This document shows, piece after piece, positions 1 through 7,942 of a DNA stretch of 64,000 bases (positions within the stretch are counted from its first letter, which is position 1; every line of letters begins with the position of its first letter). This DNA is from Natronomicrosphaera sp040876735. GTDB lineage: Bacteria > Planctomycetota > Phycisphaerae > Phycisphaerales > Phycisphaeraceae. The stretch is from contig JBBDPC010000033.1 in NCBI GenBank assembly GCA_040876735.1, positions 73,916 through 137,915 on the forward strand, written 5' to 3'. The notes under the pieces are model-generated. The model was given only the letters and a program-made list of their open reading frames with translations. It was not told the origin of the DNA and made no database searches. The position numbers and the translations under genes are program-made.

Positions 1-883
1 CTGGCTCGATCAGCGCGAATACCGGATATCCGTTTTCGCCCCGGCCGTCGGCCGCGCTCATCCCCATGTCCGCGCCGCTTCTCACCCCGGCCACGAGGAC
101 CGGCTGGCTGTGCCAGCGGCGCACGGCGTCGAGGTAGCCGTGCAACGTCCGCACCGACGTCCCCACGCCCGCCTCCCGCCGCCAGCGCGCCACGCGCACC
201 TCGTGCCGCGTCGCCAGCCGGGGCAGGGCCTGCTCCTTGAAATCCACAAAACCCCTGTCCGGCAGATCGCGCAGGCATCCGCAACGCAGCAGCATCACAC
301 CCGCCGGCGCACCGTCCCGCCGGGCCAGCAACCGCATGTCGCCGGGGAACCGCGACAGCACGTGAAACAGCAACCACAACGGCTCATGCAGCAACTGCCC
401 CGCATCGACCACCAGCACCCGGTCGTTATCGTCGTACGCCCCCGCGATGTCGCGCAGCAGCCCGCCTGTGCCGCGCAGCGGCGCCGGGTCACGCTCGATC
501 GACACCCGGGCCGGGCCGGCCGCTTCGCTCGCCGTCGCCGCCCGGCCAGGCGCGGCCGTCCCGTGGTCCAGCAACACGCGCATCGGCAGATCGTTCATCC
601 CCAGATGCGTCGCCAGCCCGCTCACCTGCTCACGCCACACATCCAGCACCGCTCGTCCCGGCTCCACCGGCAACGCCAGCACGACCCGGCCCGCCCCGCG
701 CTGCAACAGCCCGGGACGCAACGCGCCCGCCAGCAGAATCACCGCCTTCAGCCGACACGCCACCGCCTCGTCCGCCGGGTCGTGCCGCCCGAGCACATGC
801 CGGGCCGACACCAGTCCCAGACGCGATGCCATGGCCGACGCCGGCCACGCCGCATTCGCATGATTCCTTGCTGATCGAACCAC
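1..883 (-). CDS. Sugar nucleotidyltransferase-like protein (3' end beyond window)
   Basis: This frame is open from the left edge to a GTG at 883, giving at least 294 residues; the C-terminus lies outside the window. The GTG is preceded by a good AGGGAG ribosome site about 8 bases upstream. An ATG at 832 is the alternative start but has no visible site. Residues around 45-80 (KAVILLAGALRP, then AGR, LPVEPG and VLDVW) look like a degenerate nucleotidyltransferase N-terminus, and a VLVVDAG strand follows where the metal-binding Asp usually sits. The classic GGxGTR loop is not intact, so catalysis is uncertain. It begins 22 bases after the WecG-like gene and probably shares its transcript. Inferred role: making or sensing an activated sugar for the polysaccharide. 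Confidence 0.6.
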   Translation of the reverse strand, partial: MVRSARNHANAAWPASAMASRLGLVSARHVLGRHDPADEAVACRLKAVILLAGALRPGLLQRGAGRVVLALPVEPGRAVLDVWREQVSGLATHLGMNDLPMRVLLDHGTAAPGRAATASEAAGPARVSIERDPAPLRGTGGLLRDIAGAYDDNDRVLVVDAGQLLHEPLWLLFHVLSRFPGDMRLLARRDGAPAGVMLLRCGCLRDLPDRGFVDFKEQALPRLATRHEVRVARWRREAGVGTSVRTLHGYLDAVRRWHSQPVLVAGVRSGADMGMSAADGRGENGYPVFALIEP

Positions 884-905
884 CTGGCACTCTCTCCCTG
901 GACCT

Positions 906-1775
906 TCACAAGGGCGTCCCTGCCCCGGCCGCTTCGACCTTCACACCTCGGCCCCGACAACGGCACACCCCCGCGTGCCACAACAGTGACGCCGCGAACG
1001 GCGGCCCCTCCACCAGGTACCGCCGGCCAAGCCGACGCGGCTCCTGCGCCAACCGGTGCGCCCACTCCAGCCCTGCCTTCTGCATCCAGCGGGGCGCCCG
1101 CTTCACCTGGCCGCACACGAAACTGAAACTGATGCCCACCCCCAGCCACCACGTCCCCGGCAGATCGTGGCGCAGTTCGCGAATCAACCATTCCTGCTTC
1201 GGGGATCCCAGCGCGACGAACACGATCGCCGGCCGCGTCTCATCCAATTGCCGACGCAACGCTTCCATCTCCGCCGGCTCACGCTCGAAACCGTAGGGCG
1301 CACCGTACTGCCCGACGACCGGCAATCCCGGAAAACGCGCCGCCAGCAGCGTCGCTGCCGCCGCCGCCGCGCCCGGCGCACCGCCAAGCAGAAACACCCC
1401 ATGCCCCCGCAACGCCGCCGCCTCCGTCAGCGTCAGCGTCAACGACGAGCCCGCCACCCGCTCGGGCAGCGGCGTGCCCTGCACCCGCGACGCCCAGACC
1501 AGCGGCATCCCGTCCGCCACCACCAGGTCCGCCTCCGCCAGCATCGCCCGGAATGCCTCGTCCACCGCCGCGCGACGCATGTGGTCCAGGTTCGGCGTCA
1601 CCACCCAGCCGCCCCGGCCGGCCGCCAGCGACGACAGCACGTACCGGATGCACTGCGACTCGGTCACCGCGTGCAGGTCCACCTCGTTCAAGCGCACCGT
1701 CGGCGGCCGGGCGGGCACGGCGGGCGCCTCGTGCAACGCCCGCGCCTGACGAATCAGTTCCGGGTCGGCTCGCAT
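906..1775 (-). CDS. WecG/TagA/CpsF family glycosyltransferase
   Basis: This 289-residue protein belongs to the WecG/TagA (GT26) family, which transfers an N-acetylmannosamine-type sugar or a related sugar onto an undecaprenyl-linked acceptor at the inner membrane face. The family signatures are in the expected order: VTPNLDHMRRA (for VTPNxxH), ADGMPLVWASR, PLPERVAGSSL, and GSPKQEWL near residue 205. The length is slightly above the family norm of about 250 because of an N-terminal extension of about 25 residues. Its start overlaps the end of the upstream gene by 22 bases, which suggests translational coupling. It probably adds the first or second sugar of the repeat unit. The family call is firm, the donor sugar is unknown. 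Confidence 0.9.
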   Translation of the reverse strand: MRADPELIRQARALHEAPAVPARPPTVRLNEVDLHAVTESQCIRYVLSSLAAGRGGWVVTPNLDHMRRAAVDEAFRAMLAEADLVVADGMPLVWASRVQGTPLPERVAGSSLTLTLTEAAALRGHGVFLLGGAPGAAAAAATLLAARFPGLPVVGQYGAPYGFEREPAEMEALRRQLDETRPAIVFVALGSPKQEWLIRELRHDLPGTWWLGVGISFSFVCGQVKRAPRWMQKAGLEWAHRLAQEPRRLGRRYLVEGPPFAASLLWHAGVCRCRGRGVKVEAAGAGTPL

Positions 1776-2878
1776 GCCATCTCCTTCTCTCCCGCCCTCA
1801 ACGCCGCCGCGCCCTGTCGCCCGACAAAGGCGTGCAGACTCGCCAGGTAGCGTTGCACCGGCTCACGCACCCGGCCCGCCACCGCCTGCTCCACCCGCTC
1901 GATCTGCGTCGCCAGCCAGCGCGCGTGCCTGGCCGACAACGCCCGGCAGTCCGCCTCCCGGCCGAGCAATGCCACCACCGACCCGGTCGCCTGCTCCAGC
2001 GCCGCAGCCTGCTGCGCCAGCGCCGCCTCATCGCCCGCCAGGTAGTGAAAGTAGGCCAGCATCGGCAGGTTGTTCCGCTCCGGCGGCAGGTAGCGGCGTC
2101 GGCGGTGCAGTTCGACGTACTGGCAGACCAGTTGCGTCGGGTGCACCATCTCTTGGCCGGTCATCGCCAGCAGCGACCGTCGCCGATCGCGCTGCGGATA
2201 GAGAAACGTGTCGAACTCCACCCGTCGGCCGTCGTGGCGGGTGACGCAGTTGAACAGGTCGATCGGCTGGCTCCGCTGGCGCAGGTCGGCGGCGTCGAAG
2301 ATCATCTCGAACGTAACCGCCAGTTGGTCATCCACCGTCAGCCCGTTGCCGTGGTAGTAGTTGACGCCGAGGTACTGGTCGCCCCGCTCGCGGATGAGGT
2401 CGTAGCGTTGCTCGAAGACGCCATCTTGAAGCAGCAGGGCATCCAGGTCGTGCACGAAGGCATAGCGCGTCTGCACGGCGGCGATGGGCAGCACCCAGTT
2501 CAGCCAGCAGTAGCACCAGGCCCAGCCAATGCGGTCGAGCACGCGGGCCTGCATCGGGCTGTAGAAGACAAAGCGCAGCGGCAGGTCTTCAAACCGCTCA
2601 CGCAGCGCGTTGAGCAGCGCGTGGTCGGCCCGGTGTTCGGTCACGTCGAAGCCGATGATGATCTCGCGCAGGTTCGGCCGACGTTGCTGCCGGACGAGCG
2701 TGAGGTTGGCGAACAGCACGCGCACCATTGCCGCCGGGCAGCCGATGACGAGCGAGTAGCCTGCCTGCGGCGAACGCAGCGGCGTCCATTGGGCGACCGG
2801 CTCGATGGCGGTGCGCACCAGCCCGCGGCGGAGGCGGGCGAGGTGGAACGACCAGTTGTCGTGATACTTCTCATCCAT
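1754..2878 (-). CDS. Uncharacterised protein, possible GT-A glycosyltransferase
   Basis: This 374-residue protein has no named family that I recognise. It contains a strand pair ending in AFVHDLDALLL, where the DLD resembles the metal-binding DxD of GT-A glycosyltransferases, followed by YLGVNYYHGNGL and an EMIFDAADLR segment. I chose the ATG at 2878; the frame extends upstream to 3067 but that extra sequence (RRENAEHAW, TRRRRAPTR) is low complexity and unlike a mature N-terminus. No strong ribosome site is visible. The 3' end overlaps the WecG-like gene, so it belongs to the polysaccharide transcript. A sugar transfer role is inferred from context and the DxD only. Confidence 0.65.
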   Translation of the reverse strand: MDEKYHDNWSFHLARLRRGLVRTAIEPVAQWTPLRSPQAGYSLVIGCPAAMVRVLFANLTLVRQQRRPNLREIIIGFDVTEHRADHALLNALRERFEDLPLRFVFYSPMQARVLDRIGWAWCYCWLNWVLPIAAVQTRYAFVHDLDALLLQDGVFEQRYDLIRERGDQYLGVNYYHGNGLTVDDQLAVTFEMIFDAADLRQRSQPIDLFNCVTRHDGRRVEFDTFLYPQRDRRRSLLAMTGQEMVHPTQLVCQYVELHRRRRYLPPERNNLPMLAYFHYLAGDEAALAQQAAALEQATGSVVALLGREADCRALSARHARWLATQIERVEQAVAGRVREPVQRYLASLHAFVGRQGAAALRAGEKEMACEPTRN

Positions 2879-3240
2879 GGCGTGGCTGGCAGGGCAGGAC
2901 GGGGGCGTATCGCAATGGCTGCGCGTGGGGGCGCGCCGGCGTCGTGTGGGGGGGTTGATGAAAGAGGCCGGTTCTCCCGGCCGTATGAATGTCCGCTTCC
3001 ATGCGTGCTCCGCGTTCTCCCTCCGCAGCGTCAGCCATGAACCGGACGTTCCCTGTCCGGTGTGCAATCGTAGACCGCGCGCCCGGCCGGGGTCGCGTAC
3101 CGCTTGCGGTGGAAACTTCTGTTGGCCTTGGCGGGTGGGATCATTTTCGTGCTTCGGCGCGGTCGCCGTGGGGGTGGCGTTCTACAATCCGCCGATGCCC
3201 GGGCTGCGGCTGGGCGCACGTGGATGAGGTGAGGGACGAA
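2879..3240. other. Divergent intergenic region, 362 bp
   Basis: This is the gap between the minus-strand DxD protein and the plus-strand hydrolase, so it should hold divergent promoters. A 7-bp perfect inverted repeat (ACCGGAC and GTCCGGT, 3041-3061, 7-base loop) could be an operator. A TACAAT at 3183-3188 matches a sigma-70 -10 box for the plus-strand gene, but I see no convincing -35. The sequence is open in both directions but has no coding signature. Confidence 0.35.
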
Positions 3241-4230
3241 ATGGGGAATGACCTGACCACCACTTTACGGGTGCAACTGCATCGCTTTCGCGATCTCCAC
3301 TCATTGGTGCCCTTGCTGCGCGCCCCCCGGCCCTGGCAGGTCCGCGTGCTCCCCGAGACGGACGCGTTGCCGATCACGCTGGAATCGGACGGCCTGCGGC
3401 TGGCGGGCAGCTACTATCCCGCCCGCGACGACGCAGGCACGCATCGCCATGACCAGGGCCACGGATCGGCCGGCCCGGGCATCGTGCTCGCGCACGGGTC
3501 GTCGCCGTACGGCCGGCGGCTGCCGCTGATCCAGGTGCTCGCCGTGCTGCTGCGCCAGCGCGGCTACCACGTGCTGACCTACGACGCCCGCTGCTACGGC
3601 GAGTCGGACCACCCGCCCACGCCGGACGACATCCGCGGGTTCGACTTCGGCCGCGACGTCAGCGCCGCGCTCGACTGGCTGGCGGCACGGTCGGAGGTGG
3701 ACGCCGGCCGGATGTCCGTGATCGGCCACTCGTTCGGAGCCGGCGCGGCGCTCGCCGCCGAGGTCAACGACACCCGCATCGCCCGGCTGGTGCTGTTCGG
3801 CCCGCCGCGCCGCCTGCGCGAACGTTTCCTCAACGACCATGCACCCCACCGCCAGTTGATTCTCTCACGCATGCAGCGCGACATGAACGTGCCCTACCCG
3901 CTCAACGAGGCCGTCATCTGCCGCATGATCGCCCGGCGTGACATCGAAGGGCAGATCGAACACTTTCAAGGCGAGGATCACGCGCCGCTGCTGCTGCTGG
4001 ATGCGGCGCGGGAGGGCGTGGCCGACCGCGACTTTCTGCGTCACGTTCACCGGCGCATGGGCCCGCACGTGACCTACTGGACCGTGCCGGACACGGACCA
4101 CTACCTCAATACCGGGCGGCTGCTTGGCCGGGTGGTGTATCATCCGGCACGGGTCTTGCCCTTCGTCGAGAAGGTGGACCGGTTTCTGTGCGACCCGTCG
4201 CCGGTGGCGTCGGCGTCGGCGTCGGGTTGA
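3241..4230 (+). CDS. Alpha/beta hydrolase
   Basis: This 329-residue protein has an alpha/beta-hydrolase fold. It shows the oxyanion strand VLAHGSSPYGRR near residue 85, a YDARCYGESD segment, the nucleophile elbow GHSFGAG (Ser near residue 165) and a late DTDHYLN that likely supplies the catalytic His. The start is fixed by ATG at 3241 with a GAGGTGAGGG ribosome site; the frame runs further upstream but without coding character. No signal peptide is seen, so it is probably cytoplasmic. It is the only plus-strand gene inside the polysaccharide locus, and its last 125 bases overlap antisense with the 3' end of the next gene. Its substrate is not predictable. Confidence 0.85.
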   Translation: MGNDLTTTLRVQLHRFRDLHSLVPLLRAPRPWQVRVLPETDALPITLESDGLRLAGSYYPARDDAGTHRHDQGHGSAGPGIVLAHGSSPYGRRLPLIQVLAVLLRQRGYHVLTYDARCYGESDHPPTPDDIRGFDFGRDVSAALDWLAARSEVDAGRMSVIGHSFGAGAALAAEVNDTRIARLVLFGPPRRLRERFLNDHAPHRQLILSRMQRDMNVPYPLNEAVICRMIARRDIEGQIEHFQGEDHAPLLLLDAAREGVADRDFLRHVHRRMGPHVTYWTVPDTDHYLNTGRLLGRVVYHPARVLPFVEKVDRFLCDPSPVASASASG

Positions 4231-5215
4231 GGCAGAGGTAGACCAGCAGGCCGGTGGACGACCAGATCATCTGCTTGAACCGCACGAGCAGGCTTGCCGC
4301 CAGCCCCAGCGTGCCCGCGCCGGGGAAGTCGCTCAGCAGCTCGAAGCCAACCACAAACGCCCACTCACGCACGCCCAGCCCGTTGAACGAAATCGGCAGC
4401 AGCGTCACCACCAGCGCCACCGGCGTGACCGCCGCCACGACAGACCAGGGCACGGGCTGGCCCAACGCACGGCAAGCGAGGTAGACGGTGACGAACGTGC
4501 TCAGGTGAAACGCCAGCGCCAGCAGCAGGCTCGCCGCCAGCGGGCCGGGATGGTGGCGATACTCCCACAACGACTGTTGCATGCGCTGCAGCTTGGCGAC
4601 CGCCTGGCGCGCCAGCCGCACCGGCCGGCAGCAACGTTCGAGCAGCCGAAGCAGGCGGGGATCGAACACCGCGAGCACCACCGCCCCATACAGCACCAGC
4701 CCGGCAAGCACGAGCGTCACCAGCGGCACGCTCTGTCGCAGCGGCGCGGCGAGCCCGATCGCGGCCATGCCCAGCGTGATCAGCACGGTCAGCCCGGTGA
4801 AGCGCTCCACGAGCACCGAGCGGAACGCGTCGTGCGGCGAGCCGATCCGCCGGCCCAGCAGCATGACGCGCACCACGTCGCCGCCGACCGACGACGGCAA
4901 CAGGTTGTTGTAGAACTGGCTGAGCACGTAGAGCAGAAAGAGCGTGAGAAACCGCACCCGGTGGCCAATCGTGCTCAGCAGCAGTTGCCACTTCCAGACC
5001 GAGAGGCCGACGCTGACGGGGGTGATCAGCACGAAGAGCACCAGCCAGGCGACGTCGACCTGCCCCAGCAAGGCGAGCAACTCGCCCCAGTCGGCGCGGC
5101 CGAGCACCCAGGCGAGCAGGCCGAGGCCGATGACGATGCGCACCAGTTGCCCGAGCCGGGAGCCGCGCGGCGGAGGCTCGGCCTGTCTCGGGGAGGTTGT
5201 GTCGTTGATGGTCAT
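4106..5215 (-). CDS. Flippase-like integral membrane protein (LPG-synthase TM/UPF0104 family)
   Basis: This 369-residue protein has about eight hydrophobic segments and resembles the membrane domain of lysylphosphatidylglycerol synthases and AglD-type proteins. Family-like motifs include FYNNLLPSSVGGDVVR near residue 105, RSVLVERFTGL near residue 135, and LLPISFNGLGVREWAF near residue 275. Such proteins are often found in glycolipid and polysaccharide loci. The last 40 residues are hydrophilic, start with a (TP)n run, and are encoded opposite the C-terminus of the hydrolase, so the tail may be recent. It lies inside the polysaccharide cluster but is separated from its neighbours by repeat DNA upstream. 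Confidence 0.85.
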   Translation of the reverse strand: MTINDTTSPRQAEPPPRGSRLGQLVRIVIGLGLLAWVLGRADWGELLALLGQVDVAWLVLFVLITPVSVGLSVWKWQLLLSTIGHRVRFLTLFLLYVLSQFYNNLLPSSVGGDVVRVMLLGRRIGSPHDAFRSVLVERFTGLTVLITLGMAAIGLAAPLRQSVPLVTLVLAGLVLYGAVVLAVFDPRLLRLLERCCRPVRLARQAVAKLQRMQQSLWEYRHHPGPLAASLLLALAFHLSTFVTVYLACRALGQPVPWSVVAAVTPVALVVTLLPISFNGLGVREWAFVVGFELLSDFPGAGTLGLAASLLVRFKQMIWSSTGLLVYLCLNPTPTPTPPATGRTETGPPSRRRARPVPDDTPPGQAAARY

Positions 5216-5247
5216 GGGGGGGGGCAGGACAGATGCAGCTCATTCAT

Positions 5248-5370
5248 ACTCCCCTCCCTCCGGGGGGGGTTGGGGGAGGGTGCCGCCGGATGCCTTGCGT
5301 TACCGGCGCAAACGCAGATTCAACGTGGTCGGTGATCCCCTCCCCCGGCCCCTTCCAAAGGGAGGGGAGT
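5248..5370. repeat. GC-rich intergenic repeat with terminal inverted repeats, copy A
   Basis: This 123-bp element starts with ACTCCCCTCCC and ends with GGGAGGGGAGT, which are inverted copies of each other. The centre contains GGGGGAGGGTG, then a GCCTT/ACCGGCGCA block, AGATTCA, and GGTGATCCCCTCCCCC. Copy B at 12549-12679 has the same blocks in the same order and orientation. It fills the gap between the esterase and the flippase-like gene. It could act as a MITE-like mobile repeat or an RNA hairpin. Confidence 0.75.
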
Positions 5371-5379
5371 CTAGGGATC

Positions 5380-6621
5380 TCAGCGCCGCCGGCGAACCAG
5401 CAGCAGGCCGGCGGCGCCGATGAGCATCGGCACGATGCTTGCGGGCGTGGGGATGGCCTGGGCGAACAGCCATTCCGCCATGAGCGTCTCTTCGCCCAGG
5501 GCCATGGCGTCGTTGACCGCCCAGGAATGTTCGGGGTGATCGCCGCCGAGGAAGTCGTCGGGCACATCGCCTTCAAAGGCGGTGAACAGGTGCTTGTAGG
5601 CAAGCAGTTCGGCGAGGGTTTCATCGATCGGTGCGGTGGCGCTGCCGTCGGCGGTGCGTGTGGCGGGGGTGGTTTGGTAGACGGCATGGGGATCGTTGAG
5701 GGCGTCGCGGATTGCTTGCAGCGCGTTGAGCGTGCCGTCGCCGGGCACGAGCGTGTCGCCGAGGTGCGCCTGGGCCCAGATCGGGAGGCTCGCCAGTTCA
5801 AGGCCACGATCGAGCGGCGCGGCGCCGGAGGAGGTCATCGCCCCGGCGAACTGGAAGGCGTCCCACGCGTCGCCGCCGTTGGCGTGCTCGGCGGCGAGCC
5901 ATTGCTCGAGCTCACTGCGGTCACCGGCATCGCTGACGCGGGCGATGGCGTCCCAGACGCCGAAGCCGCCCATCGACTGGCCGACGATGTAGACGCGATC
6001 GGGGTCGATGCGTGTGGCGAAGTCGCTGGCGCCGCCGTTGACGATGCCCGCCGCGGCGGTGAGGGCGAGACGGAGGCTCATGGCGACGGTGGTGTCGTCG
6101 TTGTCGTAGCCGTCGACGTTGAAGTCTCGTGTGCCTTCGCCGACCTCGACCCAGCGGTGGTTGGTGACGCGGACCTGCGGGGCCATGACGAACGCGCCCC
6201 CGCCGGGCGCGGCCGCCTGCACGTCGGGCCGGTTCCAGTAGGTGAGCGGGGCGTTGTCGAGATGCCTGGCCTGCTCGCCGCGTGAGCCGGCGCCATGGAG
6301 GTAGATCACCAGCGGATGGCGTTGCCCGTCGTCGTCGGCGGGGTCGTAGCCGGCGGGCGGGGCGAGCCAGAACTCCTGGGGTTGCAGCTCCTGGATTTCG
6401 GGCCGGGGGTTGCCGAAGTTCGTGACCCATTTGGCGCGCAGGGCAGCCTGGCCGTCGAGGTCGTGCGTGGCGAGGTCGCCGTAGTACCAGGTGGCGGTGG
6501 TCTGGTCATCGATGTCCACCGTGCGGGTGTTGCCGGTGTCGATGGTGAGCGTGGCGGCGCAGGCGAGCGACGGCAGGAGCGCGGCCGTGGCGATGGCGTG
6601 ATGGAGTGCGAAGCGGATCAT
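5380..6621 (-). CDS. Secreted alpha/beta-hydrolase esterase with PEP-CTERM-like anchor
   Basis: This 413-residue secreted protein has an N-terminal signal peptide (IRFALHHAIATAALLPSL, then ACA before ATLTID). The hydrolase core has VIYLHGAGSRGE near residue 110 and a nucleophile elbow GQSMGGFGVWD, resembling polyhydroxybutyrate-depolymerase-like esterases. The C-terminus reads IPTPAS, a hydrophobic stretch and RRRR, which is the layout of planctomycete PEP-CTERM sorting signals cut by an exosortase. The start at 6621 is supported by GGGAG about 8 bases upstream; an in-frame start 42 bases earlier is less likely. It may remove or add acyl groups on exported polysaccharide. No exosortase gene is in this window. 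Confidence 0.85.
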   Translation of the reverse strand: MIRFALHHAIATAALLPSLACAATLTIDTGNTRTVDIDDQTTATWYYGDLATHDLDGQAALRAKWVTNFGNPRPEIQELQPQEFWLAPPAGYDPADDDGQRHPLVIYLHGAGSRGEQARHLDNAPLTYWNRPDVQAAAPGGGAFVMAPQVRVTNHRWVEVGEGTRDFNVDGYDNDDTTVAMSLRLALTAAAGIVNGGASDFATRIDPDRVYIVGQSMGGFGVWDAIARVSDAGDRSELEQWLAAEHANGGDAWDAFQFAGAMTSSGAAPLDRGLELASLPIWAQAHLGDTLVPGDGTLNALQAIRDALNDPHAVYQTTPATRTADGSATAPIDETLAELLAYKHLFTAFEGDVPDDFLGGDHPEHSWAVNDAMALGEETLMAEWLFAQAIPTPASIVPMLIGAAGLLLVRRRR

Positions 6622-6963
6622 GGTGATTCTCCCGAGAAAAGCGAGAGGCGAATCTCCCCTCAAGGTGTCTCATGAACGAGCATGGATGGCGACGAACAGA
6701 AAAACGGGAAACAGGCAGCAATGCCGCATAGGGCGCCGCGCTGCTGCGACGGACGTTCGGGACGAACGAGGGCGGCAGGCAGGGCGGTCAATTGGTTGGT
6801 TTTCGACGAAAACATATTCCAGGTTCGACGCTGTTCATCGCGCCGCTTCCGCTGGTCCTCTGGCGCCAGCAAACCTTGGCCGTGGTTGGCTCGCTCCGCC
6901 GCAAGCGGCTTGTTTGGAATTCGTGTGCATCCGTGGTTGTCATTCCCTGCCCGACTGCACGGC
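6622..6963. other. Intergenic region, 342 bp, mostly degenerate repeat sequence
   Basis: There is no convincing gene here. The stretch holds a GCCGCAAGCGGC palindrome at 6898-6909, matching a short repeat found elsewhere in the window, and a segment near 6920-6950 reading TTCGTGTGCATCCGTGG that resembles dispersed intergenic repeats of other genomes. A lower-GC patch near 6795-6830 could carry the promoter of the esterase gene, but no clear boxes are seen. Confidence 0.4.
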
Positions 6964-7812
6964 CTATTCGTCGGCAGACGGATCAACGGCGCTGGCATTG
7001 TCCTCCGGCGGCAGGCGATGTCGGATGAGTTTCGCGGGGACGCCGCCGACGATGGCGAAAGCAGGGACGTCGTGGTTGACGACGGCCCCGGCGGCGACGA
7101 TGGCATCACGGCCGATGCGGACGCCGTCGAGCACGGTGGCCGCCGCGCCGATCCAGCAATGCGGTTCGATATGCAGGCCGCCTTTCTGGAGGTAGGGTTG
7201 ATCGCAGATGGGGATGTCGGTGCGGCTGAAGCTGTGGTTGCCCCCGGCGATGAAGTAGCTGTGGCCGGCGACGAGCACCTTGTCGCCGAGGGTGAGGCGG
7301 GTTTCGGCGATGAAGGTGCAGTTGCCGGAGATGTTGACGTTGGCGCCGACGTGGATCTCGCCGCCCTTGCAACTGAGCACGGTGTTGCGGCCGATGAAAG
7401 TGTCGTCGCCGATGGTGATGGCCTGGTCGTGCGTGCCCTTGGCGTCGAGGACGCAGTGGTCGTCGATGACCACGCGGTCGCCGAGGCGGATGCGGTGGGG
7501 GTGGCGGAGGGTGACGCCCCGGCCGATGACGACGCCGCGGCCGACGTGGGCGAACAGGCTGCGGTAGAGCTTCTGCCGCAGCAGCAGGCCCGCCGCGCCG
7601 GGCAGCGTGCCGAGCAGGCCGGTGAGCAGTTCGTAGCGGGCCAGCCGCCAGCCGCTGCGCGGGCCGTCGCCGACGGTCAGGGCGATGTACTTCTGCATGG
7701 GCGTCGCGTCGCGGTCGTGCAGGACGCGGCGCAGCTCCGTGTCGACCGCGTCGGCGTGCGAGTCGGGGGCGTGGTCTGGTTCGGCCGGGTGGGAGGTGGC
7801 GTGTCGGGGCAT
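6964..7812 (-). CDS. Left-handed beta-helix (hexapeptide) acyltransferase
   Basis: This 282-residue protein is an acetyl/acyltransferase of the hexapeptide-repeat class. From about residue 95 to 265 it shows repeating [LIV]-G-x4 units (VVIGRGVTLRHP, ITIGDDTFIGRN, IHVGANVNISGN), a loop with the likely catalytic His (AGHSYFIAGGNHSF), and the typical closing GVPAKLIRHR. An N-terminal helical part of about 85 residues carries no repeats. It probably O-acetylates a sugar of the polysaccharide repeat unit in the cytoplasm. No good ribosome site precedes the ATG. A 14-bp-stem hairpin lies between it and the upstream gene, so it may be transcribed separately. Confidence 0.88.
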   Translation of the reverse strand: MPRHATSHPAEPDHAPDSHADAVDTELRRVLHDRDATPMQKYIALTVGDGPRSGWRLARYELLTGLLGTLPGAAGLLLRQKLYRSLFAHVGRGVVIGRGVTLRHPHRIRLGDRVVIDDHCVLDAKGTHDQAITIGDDTFIGRNTVLSCKGGEIHVGANVNISGNCTFIAETRLTLGDKVLVAGHSYFIAGGNHSFSRTDIPICDQPYLQKGGLHIEPHCWIGAAATVLDGVRIGRDAIVAAGAVVNHDVPAFAIVGGVPAKLIRHRLPPEDNASAVDPSADE

Positions 7813-7876
7813 GGTCGTTTCTCAGTGTGAGGCCCGGCAGGGACTGAGGATGCCTCCGCATAGATAGCCGGTGGCT

Positions 7877-7915
7877 CAATAGCCCCACGCGCCCCCGGAA
7901 GGCGTGGGGCTATTG
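7877..7915. terminator. Intergenic hairpin (CAATAGCCCCACGC stem)
   Basis: A perfect 14-bp inverted repeat (CAATAGCCCCACGC with GCGTGGGGCTATTG) has an 11-base loop and lies between the epimerase and acyltransferase genes. There is no T-run on the minus strand, so intrinsic termination is uncertain. It may instead be an RNA processing or stability hairpin. Confidence 0.5.
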
Positions 7916-7942
7916 GACAACCGGCCATTTCTTGAACAGAGG

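Noticed and set aside
110..874. Long plus-strand open frame with Arg/His/Pro-rich product
   Set aside because: It is antisense to the nucleotidyltransferase-like frame. Its composition is typical of a GC-rich reverse-strand shadow and has no recognisable motif.
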